Positions 49,359-58,077 are shown, numbered from the stretch's first letter. The stretch is DNA of 64,000 bases from Beijerinckiaceae bacterium (GCA_004564215.1 CP024846.1:2803501-2867500), one strand, 5' to 3'. The notes: generated by a model not told the origin, from the sequence alone. A program made the numbers and translations.

Positions 49359-51065
49359 ATGGCGTCGGACTACACAACAATCACATTGTACGCGCTGGGT
49401 GCAGCCGCTGTGACGGTGGCCCTGGCGAAATTGAAGACCAGGCTTGAGCTGTCGAAGGCAAAGCACCGGTCTTTGACCGGGCACGCCCGAATGGCGCGCC
49501 GGATCGCGTCGCTCATACCCTTCTATGAATATGACGAGGCGCGGTTCTTCCGCTCCGACAATCCGCCGGAAGAAATCGCGGCGCAGCGACGTGCCGGGTT
49601 TCAACGCCTGTCGGAACTCTATCGCGATCGGTTCGCAAAGACGCGAAAGCTCACGGAAGAGGTCAAGGAAAGCATTTCCGACCTTCAATTCACCGACGCC
49701 TATCGGGTGCCATTCCAATATAGCCGTTTCGTGCGCGAACATCTCGGCGCCGGCGCATTTGTGCAATCCTCCTGCGGTGTCACCCTCACCGATCTGGACG
49801 GCAATTGCTTCTACGATCTGACGGGCTCCTATGGCGTCAATGTGTTTGGCTATGATTTTTATAAGACTTGCATCGAGCGTGGCAGTCAACGTGTCCGCGA
49901 GCTCGGTCCGGTTCTTGGCCCTTATCATCCCGTGATTGCCTACAATGTGAGGCGGCTGAAGGAGATTTCCGGGCTCGACGAAGTTTCGTTTCACATGTCC
50001 GGAACCGAGGCGGTCATGCAGGCGGTGCGGCTCGCGCGCTACCAAACACGGCGATCTCATCTGGTGCGCTTCTGTGGCGCCTATCATGGTTGGTGGGGCG
50101 ACGTGCAGCCTGGCATGGGCAATCCCGTTCCCGCGCATGAGACATACACTTTGCAGGACATGTCCGACGCTGCGCTTCATGTGCTGCGGAGCCGCCGTGA
50201 TATTGCGTGCGTCTTGATCAATCCTCTCCAGGCGCTTCACCCGAACGCCGGCGCGCCGGCCGACTCCGCTCTTGTCGACAGCTCCCGAAGCACGCATTTC
50301 GACAAAGACGCCTACACGGATTGGCTGAAACGCCTGCGGTCGGTCTGCACCGAGCGCAACATCGTCCTGATCTTCGACGAGGTCTTCGTCGGCTTCCGCC
50401 TGGCGCCCGGCGGGGCGCAGGAATATTTCGGCGTGCGGGCCGATCTTGTCACCTACGGGAAGACTCTGGGCGGCGGCCTCCCGATCGGCGCCGTCTGCGG
50501 TCGCCGCGAGCTGATGAGGCGCTACCGCGACGACCGCCCCGTGGACATCTGTTTTGCGCGCGGAACGTTTAACTCCCATCCCTATGTGATGGGCGCGATG
50601 CATGAGTTTCTTGAGAGGCTCGACACGCCCGAGATTCGCGGATTGTATCGAAATCTGGATGCGGTGTGGGCAGATCGGGCCGACCGACTCAATCGGTTGC
50701 TGGCGAACAAGGGGCTGCCCGTCCAGGTGGCGAATATGTCCTCCATCTGGAGCGTCTTTTACACGCAGCCCTCGCGTTACAATTGGATGTTCCAATTCTA
50801 TCTGCGTGCCGAGGGATTGGCGCTGAGTTGGGTTGGAACGGGAAGGATCATTTTCAGTTTAAATTATACCGATGCGGATTTTGAAGCGGTCGCGGAGCGC
50901 TTTGTGGCCGCCGCCAAAGCCATGCAGAACGACGGCTGGTGGTGGGGCGACGGGGTTACGACGAACAAATCGATCAAGCGGCAGATCCTGCGCGAAATGA
51001 TCGCTCGCCGCTTCTCACCGGGGCGGCGCCCCGGCGAGCCATCGAAACCTAGCCGCAGCCCCTAA
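49359..51065 (+). CDS. Membrane-anchored class III aminotransferase (GSA-aminomutase-like)
   Basis: A 568-residue PLP enzyme. A predicted N-terminal anchor (about 6-24, TTITLYALGAAAVTVALAK) and a 100-residue helical linker precede a class III aminotransferase domain. That domain has LTDLDGNCFYDLTGSYG, SFHMSGTEAVMQAVRLAR, GAYHGWWGD, the PLP-binding Asp in IFDEVFVGFRL and the Schiff-base Lys368 in VTYGKTLGGGLPIGA. It resembles glutamate-1-semialdehyde aminomutase in the active-site blocks but is about 140 residues longer and membrane-bound. Flanked by lipid genes, so an amino-lipid or other membrane substrate is likely; the true substrate is unknown. Confidence 0.85.
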   Translation: MASDYTTITLYALGAAAVTVALAKLKTRLELSKAKHRSLTGHARMARRIASLIPFYEYDEARFFRSDNPPEEIAAQRRAGFQRLSELYRDRFAKTRKLTEEVKESISDLQFTDAYRVPFQYSRFVREHLGAGAFVQSSCGVTLTDLDGNCFYDLTGSYGVNVFGYDFYKTCIERGSQRVRELGPVLGPYHPVIAYNVRRLKEISGLDEVSFHMSGTEAVMQAVRLARYQTRRSHLVRFCGAYHGWWGDVQPGMGNPVPAHETYTLQDMSDAALHVLRSRRDIACVLINPLQALHPNAGAPADSALVDSSRSTHFDKDAYTDWLKRLRSVCTERNIVLIFDEVFVGFRLAPGGAQEYFGVRADLVTYGKTLGGGLPIGAVCGRRELMRRYRDDRPVDICFARGTFNSHPYVMGAMHEFLERLDTPEIRGLYRNLDAVWADRADRLNRLLANKGLPVQVANMSSIWSVFYTQPSRYNWMFQFYLRAEGLALSWVGTGRIIFSLNYTDADFEAVAERFVAAAKAMQNDGWWWGDGVTTNKSIKRQILREMIARRFSPGRRPGEPSKPSRSP

Positions 51066-51676
51066 TCGTATACGTGCTGTTCGGGGGTCATCGTATCGAA
51101 CAGTTCGCCCCGCAGCAGATAGAGTGGGGCGCGGTGATACAGTTTGATATCGTGATAGGGATCGGTCAAAATCTTTGTCATCCATACCAGCCCGGTCTGG
51201 ACGTCTTTGATAAAAAACAATTGCACGGTTCGGTAAAGGAGCCCGGCCGCGGCAAGGAATAGCCAAAGCAGCCCCATGTGCCGCACGAATTCTTCGGTAT
51301 TGGCCGGCGGGTTAAAAATACCAAACAGTGTCGGATAGAAATAAAGCACGAGCGGGGATAACGCCCAAATCGCCAACAGAATGACTTTGCGCTTCAAATT
51401 ATAGCCAACCTTCACGTCTTCCTTGTACTCATGCGTCGCATGATTCACTTCGTCGTAGCCGTCGGGCTCGAAGAAGAAGTGGCCGATCTGCCGAGTCGTC
51501 ATGGCTGCCAGCCAGCCTGCCAATGCGGCCGCGACCGGATCGGTGAACACCAGCACATAGGCGCAAATGAAGCTGATTGCGCTGACCAGATGCAGGGCCT
51601 GGTTGATCCGGCTGTGATGATAATAGCGATGATCGTCCCATCGCTGCATCCTAAGTACCTCAAGAAAGCGGGCCAT
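51062..51676 (-). CDS. Mpo1-like (DUF962-like) His-rich membrane protein
   Basis: A 204-residue protein with four to five spans. Its N-terminal YYHHSRINQALHLVSAISF and TTRQIGHFFFEPDGYDEVNH resemble, in order and spacing, the two His-bearing blocks of yeast Mpo1, an iron dioxygenase that shortens 2-hydroxy fatty acids. His20, His21, His29, His66, His79 and His82 are candidate metal ligands. The match is by eye and needs a profile search. It is convergent with the aminotransferase gene (4-base overlap) and upstream of pmtA on the same strand. Confidence 0.6.
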   Translation of the reverse strand: MARFLEVLRMQRWDDHRYYHHSRINQALHLVSAISFICAYVLVFTDPVAAALAGWLAAMTTRQIGHFFFEPDGYDEVNHATHEYKEDVKVGYNLKRKVILLAIWALSPLVLYFYPTLFGIFNPPANTEEFVRHMGLLWLFLAAAGLLYRTVQLFFIKDVQTGLVWMTKILTDPYHDIKLYHRAPLYLLRGELFDTMTPEQHVYD

Positions 51677-51855
51677 AATCCTCCCCTATTTACTTTTTGG
51701 TCTAAGCACCAAATGTGACAGTCCCGGAACGGTTTCCCAACGAACATCAACTGTGTGGAAGTTCTGCTCGGTTCCTGTCGGACGACAGGAGAGAGCGCTG
51801 TTGGGAAGGTCCAAGCGGCGTTTCGCGGTGAAGCGAGATGTGAAGAATTGAGTTT

Positions 51856-52536
51856 TTAGACGGGCTCCTCCAACCGAATCTCTTGCTTGGCGCGCGCTGC
51901 GACCTTGCCAAAACGGATGAGAGAGAAATGGCCGAATGGCGGCATTGGAGTATGCTCGAGCAAGCGCACGCGCTGCTGGCGTTCCGTCCAGCGTGCATAG
52001 CGCGCCCAAGGGAATTCCAGCCGCCAGCCGATCCTGTTGGTGATCGGCGTCAGACCCTGTTCGACAAAGCGACGGAAGCCTTTTTCCGCGCCGACGCGGC
52101 TCACCAGCACGATCTCACCGCCGGGTTTGAGCACCCGGACGAATTCATCGAGCGTCGCTTCTGGATTTGGAACCGTGGTGACGACCAATTGGGCGACGAT
52201 GACGTCGAAGGATTGATCGGCGAAGGCCATCCGCTCGGCATCCATGAGCGCCAGGCCCTCGACATTTTTCAAAGATAATTCCTGGACCTTTTCCTGCGCC
52301 TTGCGCAGCATTGGTTCGGAGAGGTCGACCCCCACGAGGCGAGTTGAGCGTGCATAATCCGGCAGCGATATGCCGGTTCCGACCCCGACCTCAAGGACGC
52401 GTCCGCCAATCCGTTCAGCCGCCTTGATGGCCGCGCGCCGGGCCTGGGCGAACACCGCGCCGAAAACCAGATCATAGATCGGCGCCCAGCGGGCATAAGC
52501 CTTCGAAATCGTGTCTTTAGTAACCACCGTCCCCAT
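51856..52536 (-). CDS. pmtA: Phosphatidylethanolamine N-methyltransferase PmtA
   Basis: A 226-residue peripheral membrane methyltransferase. It starts with the family segment AYARWAPIYDLVFGAVFAQ, then the SAM loop VLEVGVGTGISLPDY, GVDLSEPMLRKAQEK, and FDVIVAQLVVTTVPNPEATLDE. These are features of the Rhodobacter/Bradyrhizobium type PmtA that makes phosphatidylcholine from phosphatidylethanolamine. Together with psd in this region it forms a route from phosphatidylserine to phosphatidylcholine. Confidence 0.88.
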   Translation of the reverse strand: MGTVVTKDTISKAYARWAPIYDLVFGAVFAQARRAAIKAAERIGGRVLEVGVGTGISLPDYARSTRLVGVDLSEPMLRKAQEKVQELSLKNVEGLALMDAERMAFADQSFDVIVAQLVVTTVPNPEATLDEFVRVLKPGGEIVLVSRVGAEKGFRRFVEQGLTPITNRIGWRLEFPWARYARWTERQQRVRLLEHTPMPPFGHFSLIRFGKVAARAKQEIRLEEPV

Positions 52537-52610
52537 CGCCCCTCCTTATCCCACAGGCACCCTTTTTGCGCCCGGGACGGCCACCAAGCGGTGGCCAGTT
52601 CGCGCTTCTC

Positions 52611-52700
52611 TAGATCACGATGATGAACGTGATCGATTCCAAAAGTTTAGAGCGGAATGCCGACGGAAAATCGGTTTCCACTTTTCCTCATCCCGCTCTA
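52611..52700. repeat. Rhizobiales-type palindromic intergenic repeat
   Basis: A composite of two inverted repeats: GATCACG (52613-52619) with CGTGATC (52628-52634), and TAGAGCGG near 52648 with CCGCTCTA (52693-52700), the latter enclosing GGAAAA and TTTTCC stretches. The composite matches a family of dispersed palindromes that I recall from Rhizobiales genomes. It lies between pmtA and the glycosyltransferase gene, and includes the latter's stop codon. Confidence 0.8.
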
Positions 52701-53726
52701 GGCAAGCCGTGGCTTGCGAGAACCGCCGATTACGACTTTGTTGATGTGCCCGATGAACTGCAGCGCACTCTTCTCCCACGAGCGGGTCAGGGCGAAAGCC
52801 CGGCACGCCTCGCGGGAGATTTGAAGCGCGCCCAAGCAAGCCGCGCGGAGATCGTCGTTGAGTACCCCGATGGGATGGTTTCCAACGACGTCTCTAGGGC
52901 CGGTCACGGGGAAAGCGGCAATCGGGACGCCGCTTGCAAGCGCTTCAAGCTGCACGATCCCGAATGTGTCGGTACGGCTGGGGAATACGAAGGCGTCGGC
53001 GGCAGCCACATGCGCAGCCAAAATTTCACCCTCCAACAACCCAAGAAATTTGGCGTCGGGAAAGCGATGCCGCAACTCGGCCTCCTGGGGGCCTTCGCCG
53101 ATGACGACCTTGGTGCCGGGGAGGTCCAGCGAGAGAAACGCCTCGAGGTTCTTTTCGACCGCTAGGCGGCCGACGCTCAAGAAAATCGGGCGGGGAAAAT
53201 CGAGGTCGATCGCGCGTTCCGGCTTGAACGCTTCGGTGTCGACGCCGCGCGTCCACATACCGAGATTCTTAAATCCCCGGTGCGCAAGCTCGGTCATCAG
53301 GGAAGGGGTCGCGGCCATCGTGACGGTGGCGGCGGAATGGAAGCGGCGCAACACCGCGTAGCTCCAATCCTCCGGGATCGGCAGACGCGCCGAGATGTAT
53401 TCGGGAAATCGAGTCGTATAGCTGGTGGTGAACGGCAGTCCGTTTTTCACGCAATAGGCACGCACCACGTGACCTATCGGACCCTCGGTCGCGATATGAA
53501 TGGCGTCGGGGCATGCTTGCTCGATCCGCCGCACGATTTCCCGCCGGCCTGGCAGAGCCAGCCGCAGATTGGGATCGGTCGGCAGGGGAATGGCATAAAA
53601 GCCTTCGGGCGAAAGAAAATCGATCGTGACCCCGAGGCTGCGGGCGCTGCGGGCGAGCGACGCCAAGGTGCGCACGACGCCGTTGACTTGGGGATGCCAA
53701 GCATCAGTGGCGATAAGTACTTTCAT
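52698..53726 (-). CDS. Family 4 glycosyltransferase, mannosyl/glycolipid type
   Basis: A 342-residue GT-B glycosyltransferase. The N-terminal domain starts KVLIATDAWHPQVNGVVRT, with IHIATEGPIGHVVRAYC and TTSYTTRFPEYISARLP, typical of MgtA/PimB-like enzymes that glycosylate diacylglycerol or phosphatidylinositol. The donor domain has FLSVGRLAVEKNLEAF and the E-x7-E motif in FGIVQLEALASGVPI. The location beside psd and pmtA fits a membrane glycolipid product, possibly a glucuronosyl or hexosyl diacylglycerol. The stop lies in a palindromic repeat. Confidence 0.85.
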   Translation of the reverse strand: MKVLIATDAWHPQVNGVVRTLASLARSARSLGVTIDFLSPEGFYAIPLPTDPNLRLALPGRREIVRRIEQACPDAIHIATEGPIGHVVRAYCVKNGLPFTTSYTTRFPEYISARLPIPEDWSYAVLRRFHSAATVTMAATPSLMTELAHRGFKNLGMWTRGVDTEAFKPERAIDLDFPRPIFLSVGRLAVEKNLEAFLSLDLPGTKVVIGEGPQEAELRHRFPDAKFLGLLEGEILAAHVAAADAFVFPSRTDTFGIVQLEALASGVPIAAFPVTGPRDVVGNHPIGVLNDDLRAACLGALQISREACRAFALTRSWEKSALQFIGHINKVVIGGSRKPRLA

Positions 53727-54179
53727 CGGTTCGCGCGCGCCTCATCCACGAGGTCTCCCCCCTTGTAGATTGCGCCCGGATCGTGACATCGAAGTAAAGT
53801 CACAGATCCTGGTGCAACGCTACGCTCGGGAGCCGAGAGATAAACGAAGAACCGGGGCTCTGCCTCCAGTTAGTGGCGGCTGAATGTCCCCCGTTTCGTT
53901 GCCGAACGGCAGGCAACAACAATTTCAACTTTGTGTTTCAGCCGTATGACGCTGCGGAACACTATTTGTTGGGCCCGCAAATCGCTCGTGAATTCACGCG
54001 CAATGCAATGCGCGGATGACAATCGATTGGAGAAACGACTCCGAATCGGCTCCGAAAATCACGAATCATGAGCCCGCCGCGGCGATTCGATTCGGACGGT
54101 ACAGACCAAGCGCACGCGGATTGATTTGCGGGACGCGAGCAATCCTGTATGAACGCCGCTAAGAAACTGGAACAAAATT
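53727..54179. other. Intergenic region without visible gene
   Basis: No supported gene or RNA in 453 bases. Both flanking genes point away, so promoters for the glycosyltransferase (minus) and the gene at 54180 (plus) should be inside, but no convincing -35/-10 pair stands out. Confidence 0.4.
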
Positions 54180-54971
54180 ATGTGCTGGAGTGGAGAAGCG
54201 TCGGGGGTCCTAGCGGCAGCCGGCATCATTGGAGCTGGATATGCTGCCCTTAAGCGCAATCCCGAGCCACCTGCCCTTTGGGGGTGCCTTCTTTATTTCT
54301 CCAGCATGGAGGCGCTGCAAGGCGTGAGCTATGCCGTGGTCAACCAGTGCGGCACCCCGCTGAATCAAATTCTGACCCTGCTGGGTTATCTGCACATCAC
54401 TTTTCAGCCCTTTTTTATCAACGCGGTCGCGCTGTATTTCATGCCGAAGGAGCTTGCCGCGCGGATTGCGCCTTGGGCTTTTACCGCCTGCTTCTTCGGC
54501 GCTCTGACCATGCTTTTGCAGCTTTATCCGTTCGATTGGGCGGGCCACTGCGAGCCAGGCCGGCCGCTCTGCGGCAAGATCCTGTGTACGGTTCGCGGCG
54601 AATGGCATTTGGCTTGGCTTGTCCCGACCAATGGGATCGGCAACAGCATGGCGCAGATCGCTTGGCTCGGGAACGGCTTTCCCGGCTATCTCTTTACCGC
54701 GTTCCTGATGCCCGCTCTCTATGGCAGCTGGCGTTTCATCTTATTTTCTTATGTCGCGGGGCCGTTCGCCGCCAATCTGACGACCTCCAATATCAATGAG
54801 TGGCCCGCGGTCTGGTGCCTGTTCAGCATCGCTCTCTGCTTGGCCATCATAAAAACCCCGCTTCGACGCCATCTCTATGTGGTGACGCCTTATTGGCGTC
54901 TCGCAGCATGGCTGCGGCGCAAGGCGGGTTCGACTCCAATGCCTCTGCCGGTCAATGAGGGCGGCGAATAG
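54180..54971 (+). CDS. DUF5765-type multi-span membrane protein
   Basis: A 263-residue membrane protein beginning MCWSGEASGVLAAAGIIGAG, the start I associate with the DUF5765 group. Seven or so spans are visible, with conserved Cys and Trp in loops (NQCGTPLNQILT, GHCEPGRPLCGKILC). A cytoplasmic basic tail ends the protein. No function is known to me. It stands alone, followed by an ABC transporter remnant on the other strand. Confidence 0.75.
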   Translation: MCWSGEASGVLAAAGIIGAGYAALKRNPEPPALWGCLLYFSSMEALQGVSYAVVNQCGTPLNQILTLLGYLHITFQPFFINAVALYFMPKELAARIAPWAFTACFFGALTMLLQLYPFDWAGHCEPGRPLCGKILCTVRGEWHLAWLVPTNGIGNSMAQIAWLGNGFPGYLFTAFLMPALYGSWRFILFSYVAGPFAANLTTSNINEWPAVWCLFSIALCLAIIKTPLRRHLYVVTPYWRLAAWLRRKAGSTPMPLPVNEGGE

Positions 54972-54980
54972 CGGCAGCTA

Positions 54981-55103
54981 TCAAGTCTCGACGATGCGGC
55001 CGTTTGCCATGCGGATCCGCCGATCGGCAATTTCGCAATATCGGTCGTCATGTACGATGGCGATGATGGTTCGACCCTGCCGACGCAGCTCGGGCAGCAA
55101 TTG
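54981..55103 (-). pseudogene. C-terminal remnant of an ABC exporter (cyclic peptide/siderophore type)
   Basis: The minus strand encodes a 40-residue fragment QLLPELRRQGRTIIAIVHDD then RYCEIADRRIRMANGRIVET and a TGA stop at 54981. This is the end of an ABC ATPase, including the H-loop His (VHDD), of the type fused to a six-span domain in PvdE/YojI-like peptide exporters. The frame meets a stop at 55104-55106, and no Walker A, Walker B or membrane part follows upstream. The gene was therefore lost except for its last part. Confidence 0.8.
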
Positions 55104-55416
55104 TCAGAAGGCTCGATTTAACGGCGAGCATCTGAGAGGTTTGAAACCCTGAGAATGCCAACGGATGCCCCAAGTTGGCCTATGGCTGCGCTTAGGCTAA
55201 AGTACAGAGAGAACTTGACAGGGGGGTGAACGAACTTGTCGCGATGCCTGGCTCCTCCATATGCGGCCAAAGGGGCCAATCGGGCCCTTAAACCGCTGCC
55301 GTACGCGAAACTGGACGATCAAGCCCACTGCCGATATTTTGGCCCCAGTTTCCCGGCGGGACGATCATCGGTCAAGAAAGTGGTTGAAAATGAGATTTTC
55401 ACTAAAGACACCCCTC
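55104..55416. other. Region of unclear content after ABC remnant
   Basis: About 310 bases with no recognised gene. It abuts the broken end of the ABC remnant, so it is probably the scar or filler of a rearrangement. I saw no transposase, terminal inverted repeat or attachment site. Confidence 0.35.
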
Positions 55417-55554
55417 ATGAGCAAGGTATTGTTCCTGGCAATTCTCGTTGCGGGTGTGATCATATGGCGGCTTGGTGCTAGCTATCTGGAGACCTCTTCC
55501 TCGACGGAAGAGGAGCCGAGCCAAGTCGAACGATTCGAGATTAAGCCGCTCTGA
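55417..55554 (+). CDS. Possible small single-span protein
   Basis: A 45-residue open frame, MSKVLFLAILVAGVIIW then RLGASYLETSSSTEEEP, with one hydrophobic span followed by an acidic tail. An ATG at 55390 would add nine residues. The composition looks like a real small membrane protein, but there is no strong ribosome site and no recognised relative. Confidence 0.35.
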   Translation: MSKVLFLAILVAGVIIWRLGASYLETSSSTEEEPSQVERFEIKPL

Positions 55555-55660
55555 GCTCTTTGAAGCATCGCGGACTAAGCGCGGCAGGGGGTATGCATTG
55601 GCAGCGAGCACTGTCACGAAAACGCCGTGCCGATGCTCTATTTGTTGCCAAATGGATTTT

Positions 55661-56266
55661 ATGCCCAATCATTTGGCCATGCCAGACCACTCTGCTCAGC
55701 TTCGCGCGGTGCAAGGCGAAGCTTCTCCCAAGGCGTTGTGGACGGAAAAATTTCTGAGGGCAGACCTCGCCGCGGTTCGGATCATTTCTCGTTCAGCAAA
55801 CTCGACCGTTGGACGCGTTTTCGCCGTCTCCATCAGCCGATTGGGGAATGGTTGGCTCTATCCGCTGATGGGGCTGATCATTTTCGAATGCTTGGGCCGC
55901 GCGGGATTGCGAGTTGCTGTCCTTGGAGGTCTGAACGCGGCCTTGCTGCACTGCCTTTTTCCCTACATCAAGCGCCGTATCGGTCGCCCTCGCCCCTTTC
56001 GGGTTGATCCACGCCTTCCGTCCTTACTCGCCGTTCTCGACGAGCACTCGTTTCCAAGCGGGCATGCGATGACATTGTCCGGTGTGCTCGTGCCAATCGT
56101 GCTTGTGTGGCCTGCGGCCGGCCTCTCGGCCGTCGCATTGATGACGTGCATGGCCTGGTCGCGAATCGCGACGGCGCATCATTATCCAAGCGATATTTTT
56201 GCCGGTACGGCCCTTGGCGTTTTTCTAGCCTATCCGCTGTCCATAGGTTTTCTCGCCGTTTGGTGA
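55661..56266 (+). CDS. PAP2-family membrane phosphatase
   Basis: A 201-residue integral membrane phosphatase. All three catalytic motifs are present: KRRIGRPRPF, the FPSGHAMT block and SRIATAHHYPSDIFAG with its conserved Arg and His. Family members dephosphorylate lipid phosphates such as phosphatidate, undecaprenyl diphosphate or lipid A. Four to five spans are visible. Three in-frame ATGs lie at 55652, 55661 and 55679 and the choice among them is uncertain. Close to the lipid genes but 2 kb away across unrelated DNA. Confidence 0.85.
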   Translation: MPNHLAMPDHSAQLRAVQGEASPKALWTEKFLRADLAAVRIISRSANSTVGRVFAVSISRLGNGWLYPLMGLIIFECLGRAGLRVAVLGGLNAALLHCLFPYIKRRIGRPRPFRVDPRLPSLLAVLDEHSFPSGHAMTLSGVLVPIVLVWPAAGLSAVALMTCMAWSRIATAHHYPSDIFAGTALGVFLAYPLSIGFLAVW

Positions 56267-56532
56267 GTTACCGGCACGCATGAGCCTTGGACCGGCAAAA
56301 ATTGGTCTGCTCTTCCAAATTGCAACCTCAAGCCGTTTTCGGCATTCCCCTGCTATCAAACGCGAGTTGCCAAGCCATTTCGCTGGGTATTAAGCTTTTC
56401 GCCGTCTTTTAAATGGTGTCACGCCGCGAACCGGCCCTATCGGGTTTCAACGAAGAGACATTCAACTTCGTGAAACGGTCCATTCGCGGCGGTCGTTGAT
56501 TTTCTCAAAGAAATTTATCCGGGGAGGAACAA

Positions 56533-58077
56533 ATGGAAAAGTATCGCAAGCCTGCGTTCGCCGGCCTTCAGCGCCGAAACCTGCTCAAGTTCATCGGTAC
56601 GTCTGCGATCGCCATGGCTGGCTCCGCCACCGTATCCTTGGAGGCGTTTGCGCAAGGCTCGGACGATCCATCGGACTGCACGCCTCCAGGTACCGCCGGC
56701 AAGACCCCGGTTGCATTCAGACCCAATCCGCAATTGCCGGTCCGGACGCGAAAGAGCGCGTTTGAACTTTCGGCCGCGGAAGTCGACAGGCTGAAATCGG
56801 CCTATGCGGCATTGCGGAAGCTGACGACGCAACATCCCAGCGATCCACGCGGCTGGCTGCGCCAAGGCCATGTCCACTGCTGGTATTGCGGGGGCGGCAG
56901 CAACGGCGAGGCGGGAGAGGAAATTCACGGAAGCTGGCTCTTTTTCCCTTGGCACCGGGCGTTCCTTTACTTCCACGAACGAATCCTCTGCAAACTGATC
57001 AACGACGACACATTGGCCTTGCCTTATTGGGATTGGGATTCGCAAGGCAGACAGACCTTCCCCCGCGTCTATGGCGATCCCAACGACCGGTCCAACCCGC
57101 TCTTCGACATGCTGCGCTCGGCAAAACCGACAAGCCGCATCCCCTCCAGCGTGGTGTCGACGCGGATCATGAATTTGACCATGAATGCGCCGACGAACAG
57201 GCTTTTCATGGGAACCCAAAATGGAAGTTCGGGCGCGATGGAAAACCAGCCGCATGGGCCCGTGCATATCTGGACCGGCGACACGACTTTGCGCGCCGCC
57301 AATAATGACATGGGGGTTCTTGCGACGGCAGCGCAGGACCCGGTATTTTTCAGCCATCATGGCAATATCGATCGACTCTGGAGCGTTTGGCTTGCGCTTT
57401 CGTCGCAGCATCAAAACTTCACGGATGCGTCCTGGCTGACGCATGGCTGGGATTTTTACGACGAGAATTCAGTCTGGACGCGCATTGCCATTTCCGATGT
57501 GATCGATCCGGTAAATTCGCTGCGATGCGATTATCAGCCACCGAGCGTAAATCCGATCTGGACGTTTACCCCGCGGCCTCTGCGCCCAGCGATTGCCGCT
57601 TCGGAGGCGCTTCCGGCCCTTACCGCCCAAAGCGCAGCCGCCACGACGGCTTTAGGTTCGGCGCCGGTGACGCAATCGATCGCCTTGCCCCAGCCGGTCG
57701 CCGAAGCCTTTGCCGGTCTCGTGCCGGAAGCGGCCCCTGAATATGTCCTGCATATCGAGGGAATCGAGGTTCCCCCTACGGCTCAGACTTTCTTTCAAGT
57801 CTATCTCAATCTGCCGGACGCCACTGCGAAGACCGGGGTCGATGTCCCGAATTTCGTCGGAACGGTCACGATCCTCGCGAAAAACAACAAGGGGGAAGGA
57901 AAGGGACACGATCATCCCAGCACGAACGCCGCTTTCGATATTACCGAAGCCCTTGCCAATGTCGCCAAGGGACTGGCGGACAGTTTGACGGTCACTCTCG
58001 TGCCGGCTGCAGCCGAAGGCGAGGAGCCTGCGGCCCAGGGCGCGAGCTTTAAAAAGATCTACATCGACAGAATTTAG
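56533..58077 (+). CDS. Exported plant-like tyrosinase/polyphenol oxidase
   Basis: A 514-residue type 3 copper enzyme that would oxidise phenols to quinones. The N-terminus has QRRNLLKFIGTSAIAMAGS, a Tat-like signal with an Arg-Arg but without the full consensus. CuA ligands are likely His115 (QGHVHCWYCGG), His132 (EIHGSW) and His141 (FPWHR); CuB ligands are His241 and His245 (QPHGPVHIW) and His275/276 (FFSHHGNIDRLW). The C-terminal domain (about 408-514) ends FKKIYIDRI and resembles the KFDV domain of plant enzymes, which shields the active site until removed. ATG follows CCGGGGAGGAACAA. Confidence 0.92.
   Translation: MEKYRKPAFAGLQRRNLLKFIGTSAIAMAGSATVSLEAFAQGSDDPSDCTPPGTAGKTPVAFRPNPQLPVRTRKSAFELSAAEVDRLKSAYAALRKLTTQHPSDPRGWLRQGHVHCWYCGGGSNGEAGEEIHGSWLFFPWHRAFLYFHERILCKLINDDTLALPYWDWDSQGRQTFPRVYGDPNDRSNPLFDMLRSAKPTSRIPSSVVSTRIMNLTMNAPTNRLFMGTQNGSSGAMENQPHGPVHIWTGDTTLRAANNDMGVLATAAQDPVFFSHHGNIDRLWSVWLALSSQHQNFTDASWLTHGWDFYDENSVWTRIAISDVIDPVNSLRCDYQPPSVNPIWTFTPRPLRPAIAASEALPALTAQSAAATTALGSAPVTQSIALPQPVAEAFAGLVPEAAPEYVLHIEGIEVPPTAQTFFQVYLNLPDATAKTGVDVPNFVGTVTILAKNNKGEGKGHDHPSTNAAFDITEALANVAKGLADSLTVTLVPAAAEGEEPAAQGASFKKIYIDRI

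Noticed and set aside
54955..55152. A small plus-strand gene after the DUF5765 gene
   Set aside because: The plus-strand translation is Arg/Ser-rich noise; the minus strand of the same DNA shows the ABC exporter remnant.
55104..55416. Insertion sequence next to the ABC remnant
   Set aside because: Suspected because of the abrupt break, but no transposase, terminal repeats or target duplication could be seen.
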